From Streptomyces sp. NBC_00690 (GTDB lineage Bacteria; Actinomycetota; Actinomycetes; Streptomycetales; Streptomycetaceae), in assembly GCF_036226685.1 (NCBI RefSeq), contig NZ_CP109009.1, positions 5,545,501 through 5,609,500 of the forward strand: DNA of 64,000 nt. The letters run 5' to 3'. A model generated the notes under the pieces. The model did no database searches. It saw only the letters and a list, made by a program, of their open reading frames with translations, and was not told the DNA's origin. A program made the position numbers and the translations under genes. Within the stretch, counting starts at the first letter, position 1, and the number at the start of each line of letters is the position of its first letter. This document shows positions 17,153-25,448 of this stretch, one piece after another.

Positions 17153-17180
17153 ACAACGCCCGAACCCTTGGGCGGTAACG
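17153..17180 (-). promoter_or_regulatory. BldN-like promoter of the chaplin gene
   Basis: Read leftwards: CGTTAC (17180-17175), exactly 16 nt, then CGTTGT (17158-17153). The remembered BldN sigma consensus is CGTAAC-N16-CGTTGA, so five of six bases match in each box. Transcription would start near 17145, giving a leader of about 48 nt that contains a GGCCGCA/TGCGGCC hairpin (17123-17141). Chaplin genes are known BldN targets in streptomycetes. Confidence 0.55.
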
Positions 17181-17360
17181 GATCGAAGGCAAAGTGCCCG
17201 CCCTTGGCCGTAACGAACGGTCATGAGCGGGTCCGCCCAGGTGGGCGAGGTGTCACAACGGAGGACGCCGAACCGCGCCCCGGCGGGTGCGCCGGGGCGC
17301 GGACCGGCGCTGTCGACGCGTACACGGTGACCACTCGCCCGCACGGGCGTTGCACAACAC

Positions 17361-17561
17361 ATGACCCTCTACAAGAAGGCCACCGCAGTGGCCGTCCTCG
17401 CCTGTGCGCTCGCCGTTCCGGCGGTCACCACCGCCCATGCAGCTCCCCGGACCACCGTGCAGTCGGCCGGGGAAGTCGACCGCAATCTCATCAAGCCGCC
17501 GCCCGGCGGTGTGCTCGCTCCCGTCACCGACGCAGCCGCGAAGCTCCTACCCCGCCGCTGA
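17361..17561 (+). CDS. Small secreted peptide, unknown function
   Basis: A 66-residue product. Residues 1-28 form a clear Sec signal peptide ending T-A-H-A-A. The predicted mature part is only about 38 residues: a polar start, IKPPPGG and a basic end K-L-L-P-R-R. There is no cysteine. No good ribosome-binding site precedes the ATG, but third-position GC is high. It lies between a chaplin and an aminoacylase gene and its stop touches the end of the convergent deacylase gene. No family is recognised. Confidence 0.6.
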   Translation: MTLYKKATAVAVLACALAVPAVTTAHAAPRTTVQSAGEVDRNLIKPPPGGVLAPVTDAAAKLLPRR

Positions 17562-19175
17562 TCAACCCTTCGGGCCCGGGACCCGGCGTACCGAACGGCC
17601 CGCCAGTGCGTCCGTGCGCACCCCGTCCTCGATCACGAACCGGCCGTCGATCAGTACGTGCGGAATGCCGACGGGCAGGGTCCGCGGGGCTTCGAAGGTC
17701 GATCCCGCGGCGACCGTCAGCGGATCGAACAGGACGAGGTCGGCGCGGTAACCCTCGCGCACCAGCCCGCGGTCCGGCAGCCGAAGCCGGGCCGCGGGGC
17801 GCGAGGTCAGATGGGCGACGGCCTCCTCCAGACCGAGGACGCCGAGTTCGCGCACGTACCGACCGAGGTAGTGCGGGAAGGTGCCGTAGGCGCGCGGATG
17901 AGGCTTGCTGCCCTGGAGGATGCCGTCGCTGCCACCGGTGTGCACCCGGTGGCGCATGATCGCGCGGACGTTCTCCTCATGGCCGACGTGCTGGAGGATG
18001 GTGGAGCCGAGCCGGTCGCCGATCAGCAGCCGCCGTGCCGTGGCCCAGGGGCTCTCCCCGTGGTCCCGGGCGCTCTGCTCGATCGTGCGGCCCACGTGGG
18101 AGGCGAACGCCGGGTCGCTGACGCCGGAGATCTCGATCGTCTCCCATTCGATCGGCACCCCGTGGCAGCCGTCGGAGCCGATCTCCTCCAGATGGTGCCG
18201 GATCCGCTCGGCAATCTCGTCGTCCATGAGCCGCGCCAGCGTCGCGTCCGGACCGCCCTCGCTCGCCCAACTGGGGAGGACGGCGACGAGCGTGGTGGAA
18301 CCTGGGGTGTACGGATAGGTGTCGAGCGAGATGTCAGCCCCGGCGTCGATGGCCCCGTCGAGCAGTGCGAGCAGTTCGGCGGCCTTGCCCTTGTTCACTC
18401 CGAAGTTCATGGTGGCGTGCGCCAGATGGAGGGCGCAGCCGGCGTCCCGGGTGAGGGTGACCATCTCCTCATAGGCGCGCAGTGCTCCGGCCCCGTACGA
18501 GCGGTGGTGGGGGCAGTAGTAGCCGTCGTACTGGGCGAGGACGCGACACAGTTCGGTGAGTTCCGCGTCGGGCGCGTACATGCCGGGGGTGTAGGTCAGT
18601 CCCGAGGACATGCCGACCGCGCCCTGCTGGAGCCCTTCGGCGACGAGTTGCTTCATCCGCTTCAGCTCGGCGGGGGTCGCGGGGCGGTCGTCCCAGCCCA
18701 CGACGTGCATCCGGACCGTTCCCTGGGGGACCAGGTAGGCGGCGTTGACGGCGATGCCGCGGTCGAGCCGGTCGAGGTACTCGCCGACCGTGCGCCAGTC
18801 GAAGTCCACGGACGCATCGCCCGGTCCGCCGCCGTTCCAGCCGTTGATGGCCTGGCGCACGGCCGTCAGGGTGCGGTCGTCGACCGGTGCGTAGGACAGC
18901 CCGTCCTGGCCGAGGACCTCCAGGGTGACGCCCTGGGCCGCCTTCGCCTCGTGGGCCGGGTCGCGCAGGAGCGCGAGGTCGCTGTGGGCGTGCATGTCGA
19001 TGAAGCCGGGGGCGAGGGCGAGCCCGGCGGCGTCGAGCGTGCGGGGCGCGGAGAGGGCCGGGTCGCCCTCGCGGCGGATCCCGGCGATCCGCCCCTCGTG
19101 CACACCGACGTCGGCGCGGTAGGAGGGGCCGCCTGTGCCGTCGATGACACGTGTGTCACGGATGACGAGATCCAT
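17562..19175 (-). CDS. N-acyl-D-amino-acid deacylase (D-aminoacylase)
   Basis: A 537-residue amidohydrolase that should release free D-amino acids from N-acyl-D-amino acids. It has a small N-terminal beta domain and metal motif FIDMHAHSD (His62, His64), a CPHHRSYG segment near residue 222, HLAHATMNFG near 255, and TGGSDGILQGSKPHPRAYGTF near 415, where the catalytic Asp is expected in D-aminoacylases. It ends with the amidohydrolase ADLVLFDP strand. GGAG lies 9 nt before the ATG. It sits directly downstream of a D-amino-acid deaminase gene on the same strand with a 19-bp gap. Confidence 0.9.
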   Translation of the reverse strand: MDLVIRDTRVIDGTGGPSYRADVGVHEGRIAGIRREGDPALSAPRTLDAAGLALAPGFIDMHAHSDLALLRDPAHEAKAAQGVTLEVLGQDGLSYAPVDDRTLTAVRQAINGWNGGGPGDASVDFDWRTVGEYLDRLDRGIAVNAAYLVPQGTVRMHVVGWDDRPATPAELKRMKQLVAEGLQQGAVGMSSGLTYTPGMYAPDAELTELCRVLAQYDGYYCPHHRSYGAGALRAYEEMVTLTRDAGCALHLAHATMNFGVNKGKAAELLALLDGAIDAGADISLDTYPYTPGSTTLVAVLPSWASEGGPDATLARLMDDEIAERIRHHLEEIGSDGCHGVPIEWETIEISGVSDPAFASHVGRTIEQSARDHGESPWATARRLLIGDRLGSTILQHVGHEENVRAIMRHRVHTGGSDGILQGSKPHPRAYGTFPHYLGRYVRELGVLGLEEAVAHLTSRPAARLRLPDRGLVREGYRADLVLFDPLTVAAGSTFEAPRTLPVGIPHVLIDGRFVIEDGVRTDALAGRSVRRVPGPKG

Positions 19176-19194
19176 GGTTCCGGACTCCCCGGGC

Positions 19195-20469
19195 CTAGAA
19201 GAATGTGCGGATGTAGTCGCTGACCGTTCCGTCCGCTTCGACCAGCGGGATCAGCTGCCACTTGTCGAAGGCGGTGCAGGGGTGGGACAGACCGAGACCG
19301 ATCCAGTCGCCGACCTCCAAGCGGGCCTCCGCCGTGGTGCGCAGCCAGCCGTGCTGGTCGGACAGTCCGCTGACGGTGATGCCGTCCGCCGGTCGGATCG
19401 TACCCGTGCGCCCGTCGCGCACCACCTGCGCCTCGGGCAGGTCCAGGTCGTACGCCGCGTCCCGCTTGCCCGCGTTGATGAACGCCTGCTCGGGGGAGGG
19501 GCGGGAGACCACCTGTGCCCAGAGCCGGAAAGCCGGCTGGAGCGCGCCCTCCTCGGGGACTCGGTTGAACGGCGTCAGATGGCGGTAGTGGCCGTCGTCG
19601 TGGGAGACGTACGCACCGGAGCGGAGCAGCTTCAGCACCGGGCGGGACAGTTCCGGGATCTCGGCGAACACGTCCGCGACGGCGTCGAACCAGGCGCTGC
19701 CGCCCGCACTGATCACGATCTCCTCGGTGTCGGCGAACCGCCCGGCCTTGTCGAAGTCGACGGCGAGCGCGATCATGCGCCGCAGCCAGGCGCGGACGCT
19801 CGTGCCGTCGGCGGCCGGTACTTCGCCCTCGTATCCGGCGACCCCGACCAGCCGCAGGCTCGGCGCGGCGGCGACGGCGTCCGCGACGGCCGCGCATTCG
19901 GCCTCCGTGCGCACGCCGGTGCGTGCACCCTCGCCGGCGCCGAGTTCGACCACCACTCCCAGGGGGCGGGCGGCGCCTGCCCTGGTGAGCGCTTCGTCCA
20001 TCAGTTCCACGCCCCGTACGGAGTCGACGTAGCAGATGAACGTGAAGTCGGGGTCGGCGAGCTCGTCGGCGAGCCAGCACAGGGCGGCGGCGTCGACGAC
20101 CTCGTTGGCGAGGAAGATGCGCTGGATGCCGTGGGCCCGGCAGACGCGGGCCTGGTGGGGCTGGGCGACCGTGATGCCCCAGGCGCCGTGCTCCAGTTGC
20201 CGGGCGAAGAGCTGCGGGGCCATCGAGGTCTTGCCGTGCGGCGCGAAGGCCAGGCCGTGGCGCTCGGAGTAGGTCTGGAGGAGGGTGAGATTGTGTTCGA
20301 GGGACTCTGCGGAGAGTGCGAGCACGGGGGTGGTGAAGCCGCCGGTGAAGAGGTTGAGGCGCTCGGACGCCAGTTCGCCGACCGTCAGGCCCACGGCGTC
20401 CGGCGGTAGCGCCTTGAACCGGTGGTCGACGCGCTCGTGCCGGAGCAGGGCGAGCTGGTCGGCGGGCAT
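19195..20469 (-). CDS. PLP-dependent D-amino-acid deaminase/aldolase (DSD1-like)
   Basis: A 424-residue fold-type III PLP enzyme: alanine-racemase-like N-terminal barrel with PLP lysine in APHGKTSMAP (Lys80), and a C-terminal beta domain with the zinc-site pattern L-S-H-P-C-T-A-F near residue 400. Relatives are D-serine dehydratase and D-threonine aldolase; proteins next to D-aminoacylase are usually called amino acid deaminase. GAGGAGG sits 6 nt before the ATG. Together with the deacylase it would convert N-acyl-D-amino acids into keto acids. Exact substrate unknown. Confidence 0.85.
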   Translation of the reverse strand: MPADQLALLRHERVDHRFKALPPDAVGLTVGELASERLNLFTGGFTTPVLALSAESLEHNLTLLQTYSERHGLAFAPHGKTSMAPQLFARQLEHGAWGITVAQPHQARVCRAHGIQRIFLANEVVDAAALCWLADELADPDFTFICYVDSVRGVELMDEALTRAGAARPLGVVVELGAGEGARTGVRTEAECAAVADAVAAAPSLRLVGVAGYEGEVPAADGTSVRAWLRRMIALAVDFDKAGRFADTEEIVISAGGSAWFDAVADVFAEIPELSRPVLKLLRSGAYVSHDDGHYRHLTPFNRVPEEGALQPAFRLWAQVVSRPSPEQAFINAGKRDAAYDLDLPEAQVVRDGRTGTIRPADGITVSGLSDQHGWLRTTAEARLEVGDWIGLGLSHPCTAFDKWQLIPLVEADGTVSDYIRTFF

Positions 20470-20492
20470 AGAGCCTCCTCATTGAGACGGCC

Positions 20493-20509
20493 GTTGCACT
20501 ACTTGCAAC
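20493..20509. promoter_or_regulatory. Palindromic operator, probably for the adjacent IclR regulator
   Basis: GTTGCA-CTACT-TGCAAC is a perfect 6-5-6 inverted repeat in the divergent promoter region between the deaminase and kinase genes. Further TTGC-containing half-sites follow at 20514-20536. IclR-family proteins often bind such sites and an IclR gene is in the rightward operon, so this is the best candidate for joint control of both sides. Confidence 0.55.
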
Positions 20510-20600
20510 AGTCATTGCGCATATTGCTCGATGTTGTCTAACATCCGGCACAGTGCCGGGTCAATGGACTCGACCGCCCCCATCCCGCGAGGAGCCCAGG

Positions 20601-21752
20601 GTGAGCAGCCCGACCGGAACGGCAACCGTGGCCACGACTGACGTCATCTGCCTCGGCGAGTCCATGGTCACCTTCCTGCCATCACGGCCAGGACGCCTCG
20701 CCGACGTCCCCTCCTTCGCCCGCGCCATCGGGGGCGCCGAATCCAATGTCGCCTGCGCCCTCGCGGCGGCCGGCCACCGCGTGCGATGGGTCAGCAGGGT
20801 CGGCAGGGATGGCTTCGGAGACCATCTGATCGAGGCGATCTCCTCCTACGGAGTGGACACCTCCGCCGTCGGCCGCGATCCGCGCCGACCCACCGGCATC
20901 TACTTCCGCACCGCCACCGACCGCTCCGCCGCCACCCATGAGGTCGTCTACTACCGCGCCGGCTCCGCCGCCTCCGCGATGTCCCCCGCGACCGTGCCCG
21001 CCGCGGACCTCAGCGGCGCCCGCGTACTGCATCTGTCCGGCATCACCGCCGCGCTCTCCGACGACTGCCTGGCCCTGATGCGGGAACTCACCGCGCCGCG
21101 CCCGGGCCGCCCCCTCATCTCCTTCGACATCAACCACCGCCCCGGGCTGTGGGCGGACGACCGGGGCGCCGAGGTGCTCCTGGAACTCGCCCGCGGCGCC
21201 GATCTCGTCTTCGTCGGGGAGGACGAGGCCGAGCACGCCTGGGGCCTGCGGGGGGCCCGCGCCATCCGGGACGCGCTGCCGCAGCCCGCGCTCCTGGTGG
21301 TGAAACAGGGCGGCAAGGGCGCTGTCGTCTTCGCCGCCGAGGGGGACGAGCGGCTCGCGACCATCCCCGCGACGGGACCCGAGCCCGGCAGGAAGAACCC
21401 GACCGTGCTCGCTTTCGACGGCACCACGGCCGAGCAGGGCCGCGGCAGCCCGGTGGACTCGGTCACCTTCGTCCCCGCCCCCCGGGTGGAGATCGTCGCC
21501 GCGGTCGGCGCGGGGGACGCCTTCGCCGCCGGCTTCCTCTCCGCCACCCTGCGCGGACTGCCGATCAAGGACCGCATCCGCCACGGCCATCTGATGGCCG
21601 CCGCAGCGCTCACCGTCCCCGGAGACGTCGGGCAGCCGCCCGCCACCGCCCGTGCGGACGCTCTCGTGGCACTCGACGACGCCGACTGGGAGAGACTTCG
21701 TCTCGGCCCCGGCTGGACCTCAGCCGTGGATGAGGAGGTACGCACACCATGA
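20601..21752 (+). CDS. PfkB-family sugar kinase (2-keto-3-deoxygluconate kinase-like)
   Basis: A 383-residue ribokinase-fold enzyme. An N-terminal ICLGESMVTFLP strand and a GGAESNVACALAAAGHRV motif (PfkB signature 1) are followed by signature 2 with the catalytic Asp in VGAGDAFAAGF. The family pattern points to a ketodeoxygluconate kinase. The start is GTG 20601, with GAGGAG 6 nt upstream; an open frame extends 16 codons further but lacks a site. Its link to the D-amino-acid genes is through the shared control region and IclR neighbour; why a sugar-acid kinase is needed here is not obvious. Confidence 0.85.
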   Translation: MSSPTGTATVATTDVICLGESMVTFLPSRPGRLADVPSFARAIGGAESNVACALAAAGHRVRWVSRVGRDGFGDHLIEAISSYGVDTSAVGRDPRRPTGIYFRTATDRSAATHEVVYYRAGSAASAMSPATVPAADLSGARVLHLSGITAALSDDCLALMRELTAPRPGRPLISFDINHRPGLWADDRGAEVLLELARGADLVFVGEDEAEHAWGLRGARAIRDALPQPALLVVKQGGKGAVVFAAEGDERLATIPATGPEPGRKNPTVLAFDGTTAEQGRGSPVDSVTFVPAPRVEIVAAVGAGDAFAAGFLSATLRGLPIKDRIRHGHLMAAAALTVPGDVGQPPATARADALVALDDADWERLRLGPGWTSAVDEEVRTP

Positions 21753-22501
21753 GCCAGACCGTTGACCGCGCCCTGAGCATCCTGCCGCTGCTCGCACAGG
21801 GGCCCGCTGACCTCGGACAGGTCGCGACGAGCCTCGGCGTACACAAGTCCACCGCACTGCGACTGCTGCGTACCCTCCACGACCATGGGCTCGTCTACCG
21901 CCAGCAGGACCAGCGCTACCGCCTCGGAGCACGGCTCCTCGCCCTGGCCCAGGAAGCGGTGGAGAATCTCGATGTACGCGAGATCGCCCATCCCCATCTC
22001 ATCACTCTCAACGAGCAGATCGGGCACACCGTCCACCTCGCCGTCTACGAGGAGAGTGAAGTCCTCTACATCGACAAGGTCGAGAGCCGCTATCCCGTAC
22101 GGATGTACTCCCGCATCGGGAAGCCCGTCGCGATCACCGTCGCGGCCGTCGCGAAACTCCTCCTCTCCGACCTCCCCGAGTCGGAGCGGCGCATCATCGC
22201 CGAGAAGCTCGACTACCCGATGTACACCTCCCGTTCGACGCCGAACGCCGCGGCCTTCCTCAAGGAACTCGCCGCCGTGCGCGAGCAGGGGTGGGCCACC
22301 GACCTCGGCGGCCACGAGGAGTCCATCAACTGCATCGGCGCGCCCATCCGCGGCGCCGCCGGCCGGGTCGTCGCCGCGATGTCCGTGTCCGCGCCCAATG
22401 TGGTCGTCACCGCCGAGGAACTCCTCACGCTCCTCCCGCTGGTGCGCCGCACCGCCGACACCATCAGCCGCGAGTACTCCGGCTCCGTCACGCCCCAATG
22501 A
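21749..22501 (+). CDS. IclR-family transcriptional regulator
   Basis: A 250-residue protein with an N-terminal winged helix-turn-helix (about 4-65; GVHKSTALRLLRTL is the recognition region) and the IclR effector domain (about 75-245) with HPHLITLNEQIGHTVHLAVYEESEVLYIDKV and N-C-I-G-A-P-I-R-G. ATG overlaps the kinase stop by 4 bp. It probably represses the divergent D-amino-acid operons through the palindrome at 20493. The effector is unknown; a keto acid or sugar acid is plausible. Confidence 0.93.
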   Translation: MSQTVDRALSILPLLAQGPADLGQVATSLGVHKSTALRLLRTLHDHGLVYRQQDQRYRLGARLLALAQEAVENLDVREIAHPHLITLNEQIGHTVHLAVYEESEVLYIDKVESRYPVRMYSRIGKPVAITVAAVAKLLLSDLPESERRIIAEKLDYPMYTSRSTPNAAAFLKELAAVREQGWATDLGGHEESINCIGAPIRGAAGRVVAAMSVSAPNVVVTAEELLTLLPLVRRTADTISREYSGSVTPQ

Positions 22502-22564
22502 GTCCCAGCCCCGAGTCCCAGCCGAGTCCCGGCACCCCGTACGAAAGGTCCCGAAGGTAGTTCC

Positions 22565-22975
22565 ATGACCGAGAAGATCGCGCTCACCCCCGCCACCCAC
22601 ACCACCCCGCCCGCCAAGTTCTCCCACGGCGTGAAGAAGGGCAACATCCTCCAGGTCGCCGGCCAGGTCGGATTCCTGCCCGCCGTCGAGGGCCAGGCGC
22701 CGACGCCCGCGGGCCCCACCCTGCGTGAGCAGACCCTCCAGACCTTCGCCAACGTCAAGGCGATCCTGGAGGAGGGCGGCGCCAGTTGGGACGACGTGAT
22801 GATGACGCGCGTCTACCTGACCGACGTGGACCACTTCGCCGAGATGAACGAGATCTACAACGCGTACTTCGAGGAGCAGGGCCTCAAGGCGCCCGCCTCG
22901 GCCCGGACCACGGTGTACGTCGGGCTGCCCGCGGGGCTCCTCATCGAGATCGATGCGCTCGCCGTGCTGAGCTGA
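22565..22975 (+). CDS. ridA: RidA-family imine/enamine deaminase
   Basis: A 136-residue YjgF/YER057c/UK114 protein. Visible features are the glycine-rich V-A-G-Q-V-G-F strand, TFANVKAILEEGGASWDDVMMTRVYLTD, and S-A-R-T-T-V-Y-V-G with the catalytic Arg, followed by L-I-E-I-D-A-L-A. RidA proteins hydrolyse reactive 2-aminoacrylate-type imines made by PLP deaminases, so its presence beside the D-amino-acid deaminase makes metabolic sense. GAAGG precedes the ATG. Confidence 0.92.
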   Translation: MTEKIALTPATHTTPPAKFSHGVKKGNILQVAGQVGFLPAVEGQAPTPAGPTLREQTLQTFANVKAILEEGGASWDDVMMTRVYLTDVDHFAEMNEIYNAYFEEQGLKAPASARTTVYVGLPAGLLIEIDALAVLS

Positions 22976-23107
22976 TCACACCGCTGGTCGCACCCCTGAT
23001 CACACCACTGGCCGTGCAGGGGCGTGCCCGAGGTGGGTCGGATGTCAGCGGGCCGGTTCGGACACCCTCCGGGCCGGCCCGCTCGTACGTACACACCCAG
23101 CCGTCGA

Positions 23108-25051
23108 TCAGAGGGATTGCAGACACAACAGGGTCCGCAGCCGTGTCGCGTCGATGTACTCGGACGACTGCCGGCCCGGGCCCGGGGGACACATCGTGAT
23201 CGGCGCACCGCTGTACTTCTCCGTCCGGGCCAGGACGACGCGCCAACTCGCACGCTCCGAGTCGCACGAGACGGCCTCGACGGACTGGAACGACGCCGCA
23301 AGGCAGTCGCCGACGTCCGTGTGCCTGGCCCGGTCGATGGGGCGGGCGGAGGAGGTGGCCGAGCTGTTGCTGCGATCGTCGGCCTTGCCGTCGGCGTCGT
23401 CGGACAGGGTCACCAACAAGACGCCGACGAGCACCAGTACGAGCGCCACCGCGCAGCCGAGCAGCCAACGGGTCCTGGGATTCAGCTCGGTGTACCGAGA
23501 CGCGGCGGGTACGACGGGATAGCGACGGATCGGCGCGGGCGGTGGCGCCGGATAGTGGTGCAGCTCCACTGGCCGACGGGGCCGCGGCCGGGCTTCCGGC
23601 TCGGGCTGTTCGCCCCGGACGGGGTCTGCCGTGGGTGCTTCGGCGGGCGGCGCTTCGACGGGTGCTTCGGCGGGCGGCGCTTTGGTGGGTGCCTTCACTG
23701 CGGGCGAAGGGGCGCGGTCCACGAGGGCTCGGTGCTCTGCCGTCCGGGGGGAAAGCGCACCGGCACCGACTGCGGGCGGTACCGGGGGAGCTGAGGCGGT
23801 CGGGGGCGTCGAGGCGGTCGGGGGCGTCGAGCCAGGCGTTCGCGTGGTGGCCCGCGCCCGGCGCGGGGCGCGCGGGGCGGGCCTCGGCGCGGGACGGGCG
23901 TCCACCGCAGGTGCGGGTGGTGTCTGCGCCGGTGGTACGGGCGCCGGGCCGGCATTCGCCTGCTGCACGTCCACGGGCTTCTCGACCTGCACGACGGCTG
24001 GCTGCGCGAGGACCTCTTGTGCCACCGCTTCTTGGGCGACGGCCGTGGACGGAGCAGGCGATGTGGACCGCACCGGTGCGCTGGGAGCCCTGGTGGGGCG
24101 CGGGGGCGTGCCCTTCGCCTCCCTGCCCAGCGTCGCCGAGAGTTCCGCCCCCTGCCGCTCGTACGCCGCCATCAGCTGTGCCCAGCTCCCCGGCAGCCAG
24201 TGCCGTCCCGGCTGGGAGGCCGAGGGCGCGGCCAACTCGGTCGTGAACCGGGCCAGTAGTTCGTCCGGGCCGGGGCGCTGCGTCGGCTCCAGGGACAGAC
24301 AGTGATGGACGACCTCCTCCAGGGCGGCCGGCAGACCGGTGGCGTCGATCTCCCCACGGCCGACCCTGGCCAGGAGTTGCAGCGTGTCCTCGCCCTCCGG
24401 GTAGGGCGATCGACCCACGGCGAGGTGGAACAGGGTGGCACCGAAGGAGTAGACGTCGGACGCGGCGGTGGACGGCTCGCCGCGCGCCTGCTCAGGCGAG
24501 GTGAAGGCGATCGTGCCCAGGGTCAGACTGGTGCGGGTGAGATCGGTGGCGTGCGAGATGCCGAAGTCGATGACCCGGGCCCCGGACCCGGGCAGCAGGA
24601 TGTTCTGCGGCTTCACGTCCCGGTGGACTATGCCCTCCCGGTGCAGCGTGAACAGCGCCGCCGCGATCCCGGCCGCCACCCAGCACGCCGCACGCGCCGG
24701 CAGGACGCCCGCCACCCGTACCAGTTCGGCGAGCGAGGGCGCCGGAATGTAGTCGATGGCCATCCAGGGCCGCTCGGCCGAAGCGTCGGCCGCCCGGACC
24801 CGGGCGGTGTGAGCGCTGTTGATCCGCCGGGCGAGCAGGACCTCGCGGGCGAACCTGCGACGGTCGATGTCGCTGATGACCCCCTCGGCCAGGAGCGACT
24901 TCACGGCCACCAGTCCGTCGTCCGCCGTCGAGCGGGCCAGATAGACCCGGCCCATCCCACCCGCTGCGAGCCGTACGAGCAGCCGATAGGGCCCCAGTTC
25001 CGCCGGATCTTCCCCGCTGAGCGGCAACAGCCGCGCCCCCGTGCCGGTCAT
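23108..25051 (-). CDS. Membrane Ser/Thr protein kinase (PknB-type)
   Basis: A 647-residue kinase. The N-terminal Hanks domain (about 22-275) has a Gly-rich loop (A-A-G-G-M-G-R), Lys51 in VAVK, catalytic HRDVKPQN (143-150) and DFG (162-164), and a T-S-P-E-Q-A-R-G activation segment. Residues about 290-525 are a Pro/Ala-rich low-complexity linker. A membrane helix spans about 530-549, and the last 98 residues lie outside the cell with four cysteines, probably two disulphides. There are no PASTA repeats. It reads away from the chitinase gene's end with about 400 bp between them, so it is probably monocistronic. Confidence 0.92.
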   Translation of the reverse strand: MTGTGARLLPLSGEDPAELGPYRLLVRLAAGGMGRVYLARSTADDGLVAVKSLLAEGVISDIDRRRFAREVLLARRINSAHTARVRAADASAERPWMAIDYIPAPSLAELVRVAGVLPARAACWVAAGIAAALFTLHREGIVHRDVKPQNILLPGSGARVIDFGISHATDLTRTSLTLGTIAFTSPEQARGEPSTAASDVYSFGATLFHLAVGRSPYPEGEDTLQLLARVGRGEIDATGLPAALEEVVHHCLSLEPTQRPGPDELLARFTTELAAPSASQPGRHWLPGSWAQLMAAYERQGAELSATLGREAKGTPPRPTRAPSAPVRSTSPAPSTAVAQEAVAQEVLAQPAVVQVEKPVDVQQANAGPAPVPPAQTPPAPAVDARPAPRPAPRAPRRARATTRTPGSTPPTASTPPTASAPPVPPAVGAGALSPRTAEHRALVDRAPSPAVKAPTKAPPAEAPVEAPPAEAPTADPVRGEQPEPEARPRPRRPVELHHYPAPPPAPIRRYPVVPAASRYTELNPRTRWLLGCAVALVLVLVGVLLVTLSDDADGKADDRSNSSATSSARPIDRARHTDVGDCLAASFQSVEAVSCDSERASWRVVLARTEKYSGAPITMCPPGPGRQSSEYIDATRLRTLLCLQSL

Positions 25052-25448
25052 CCTCTCCCCCTGCCGTGATGCCGGAGTGCAGCGTACCGACCAACGGGGT
25101 TCGGGGCAGCGCCCGTTGTGTCACGGACCGGGCCGCTTTTGTGCCGGTCGGTTGAGGCGGTGCGGACACCGCGGGGGAGCGGGCACCTCGCCGTACGCCG
25201 CCGCGCCCGGACGCCTGGGGCCGCCCCCACAACGGACAGCAGCGCCACCGGAGACGGTGGCGCTGCTGTTTACGTCGTACGACCTGGGCGTGGGGTTGGA
25301 CGGTGCGTACGACAGGTTCCGCCGCTGGCCCCTCTTCCGGATCGGGTCGGGTTCACCCGGCCCGCGCCGGAGAGCAAGGCCCTTGGGCTCCTCATCCGGA
25401 TCGGGCCGGCTAGGGACCGACTTGATCCGAAATCAGAGTCTCCAGGTG
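25052..25448. other. Intergenic region between kinase and chitinase genes
   Basis: About 400 bp holding the chitinase terminator (25236-25269) and, to its left, the kinase promoter region, which has no clear -10/-35. The part from 25290 to 25448 contains repeated GATCGGG-type words but no gene. Nothing else is seen. Confidence 0.5.
25236..25269 (-). terminator. Strong hairpin terminator downstream of the chitinase gene
   Basis: A perfect 15-bp stem (ACAGCAGCGCCACCG and its complement) closed by a GAGA tetraloop on the plus strand. It lies about 180 bp past the chitinase stop and should also insulate the kinase promoter. No long U-run follows, as is common in streptomycetes. Confidence 0.75.

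Noticed and set aside
17658..19223. A 521-codon rightward open frame
   Set aside because: It is the antisense shadow of the D-aminoacylase gene; the product is repetitive Gly/Val/Arg with no family motif.
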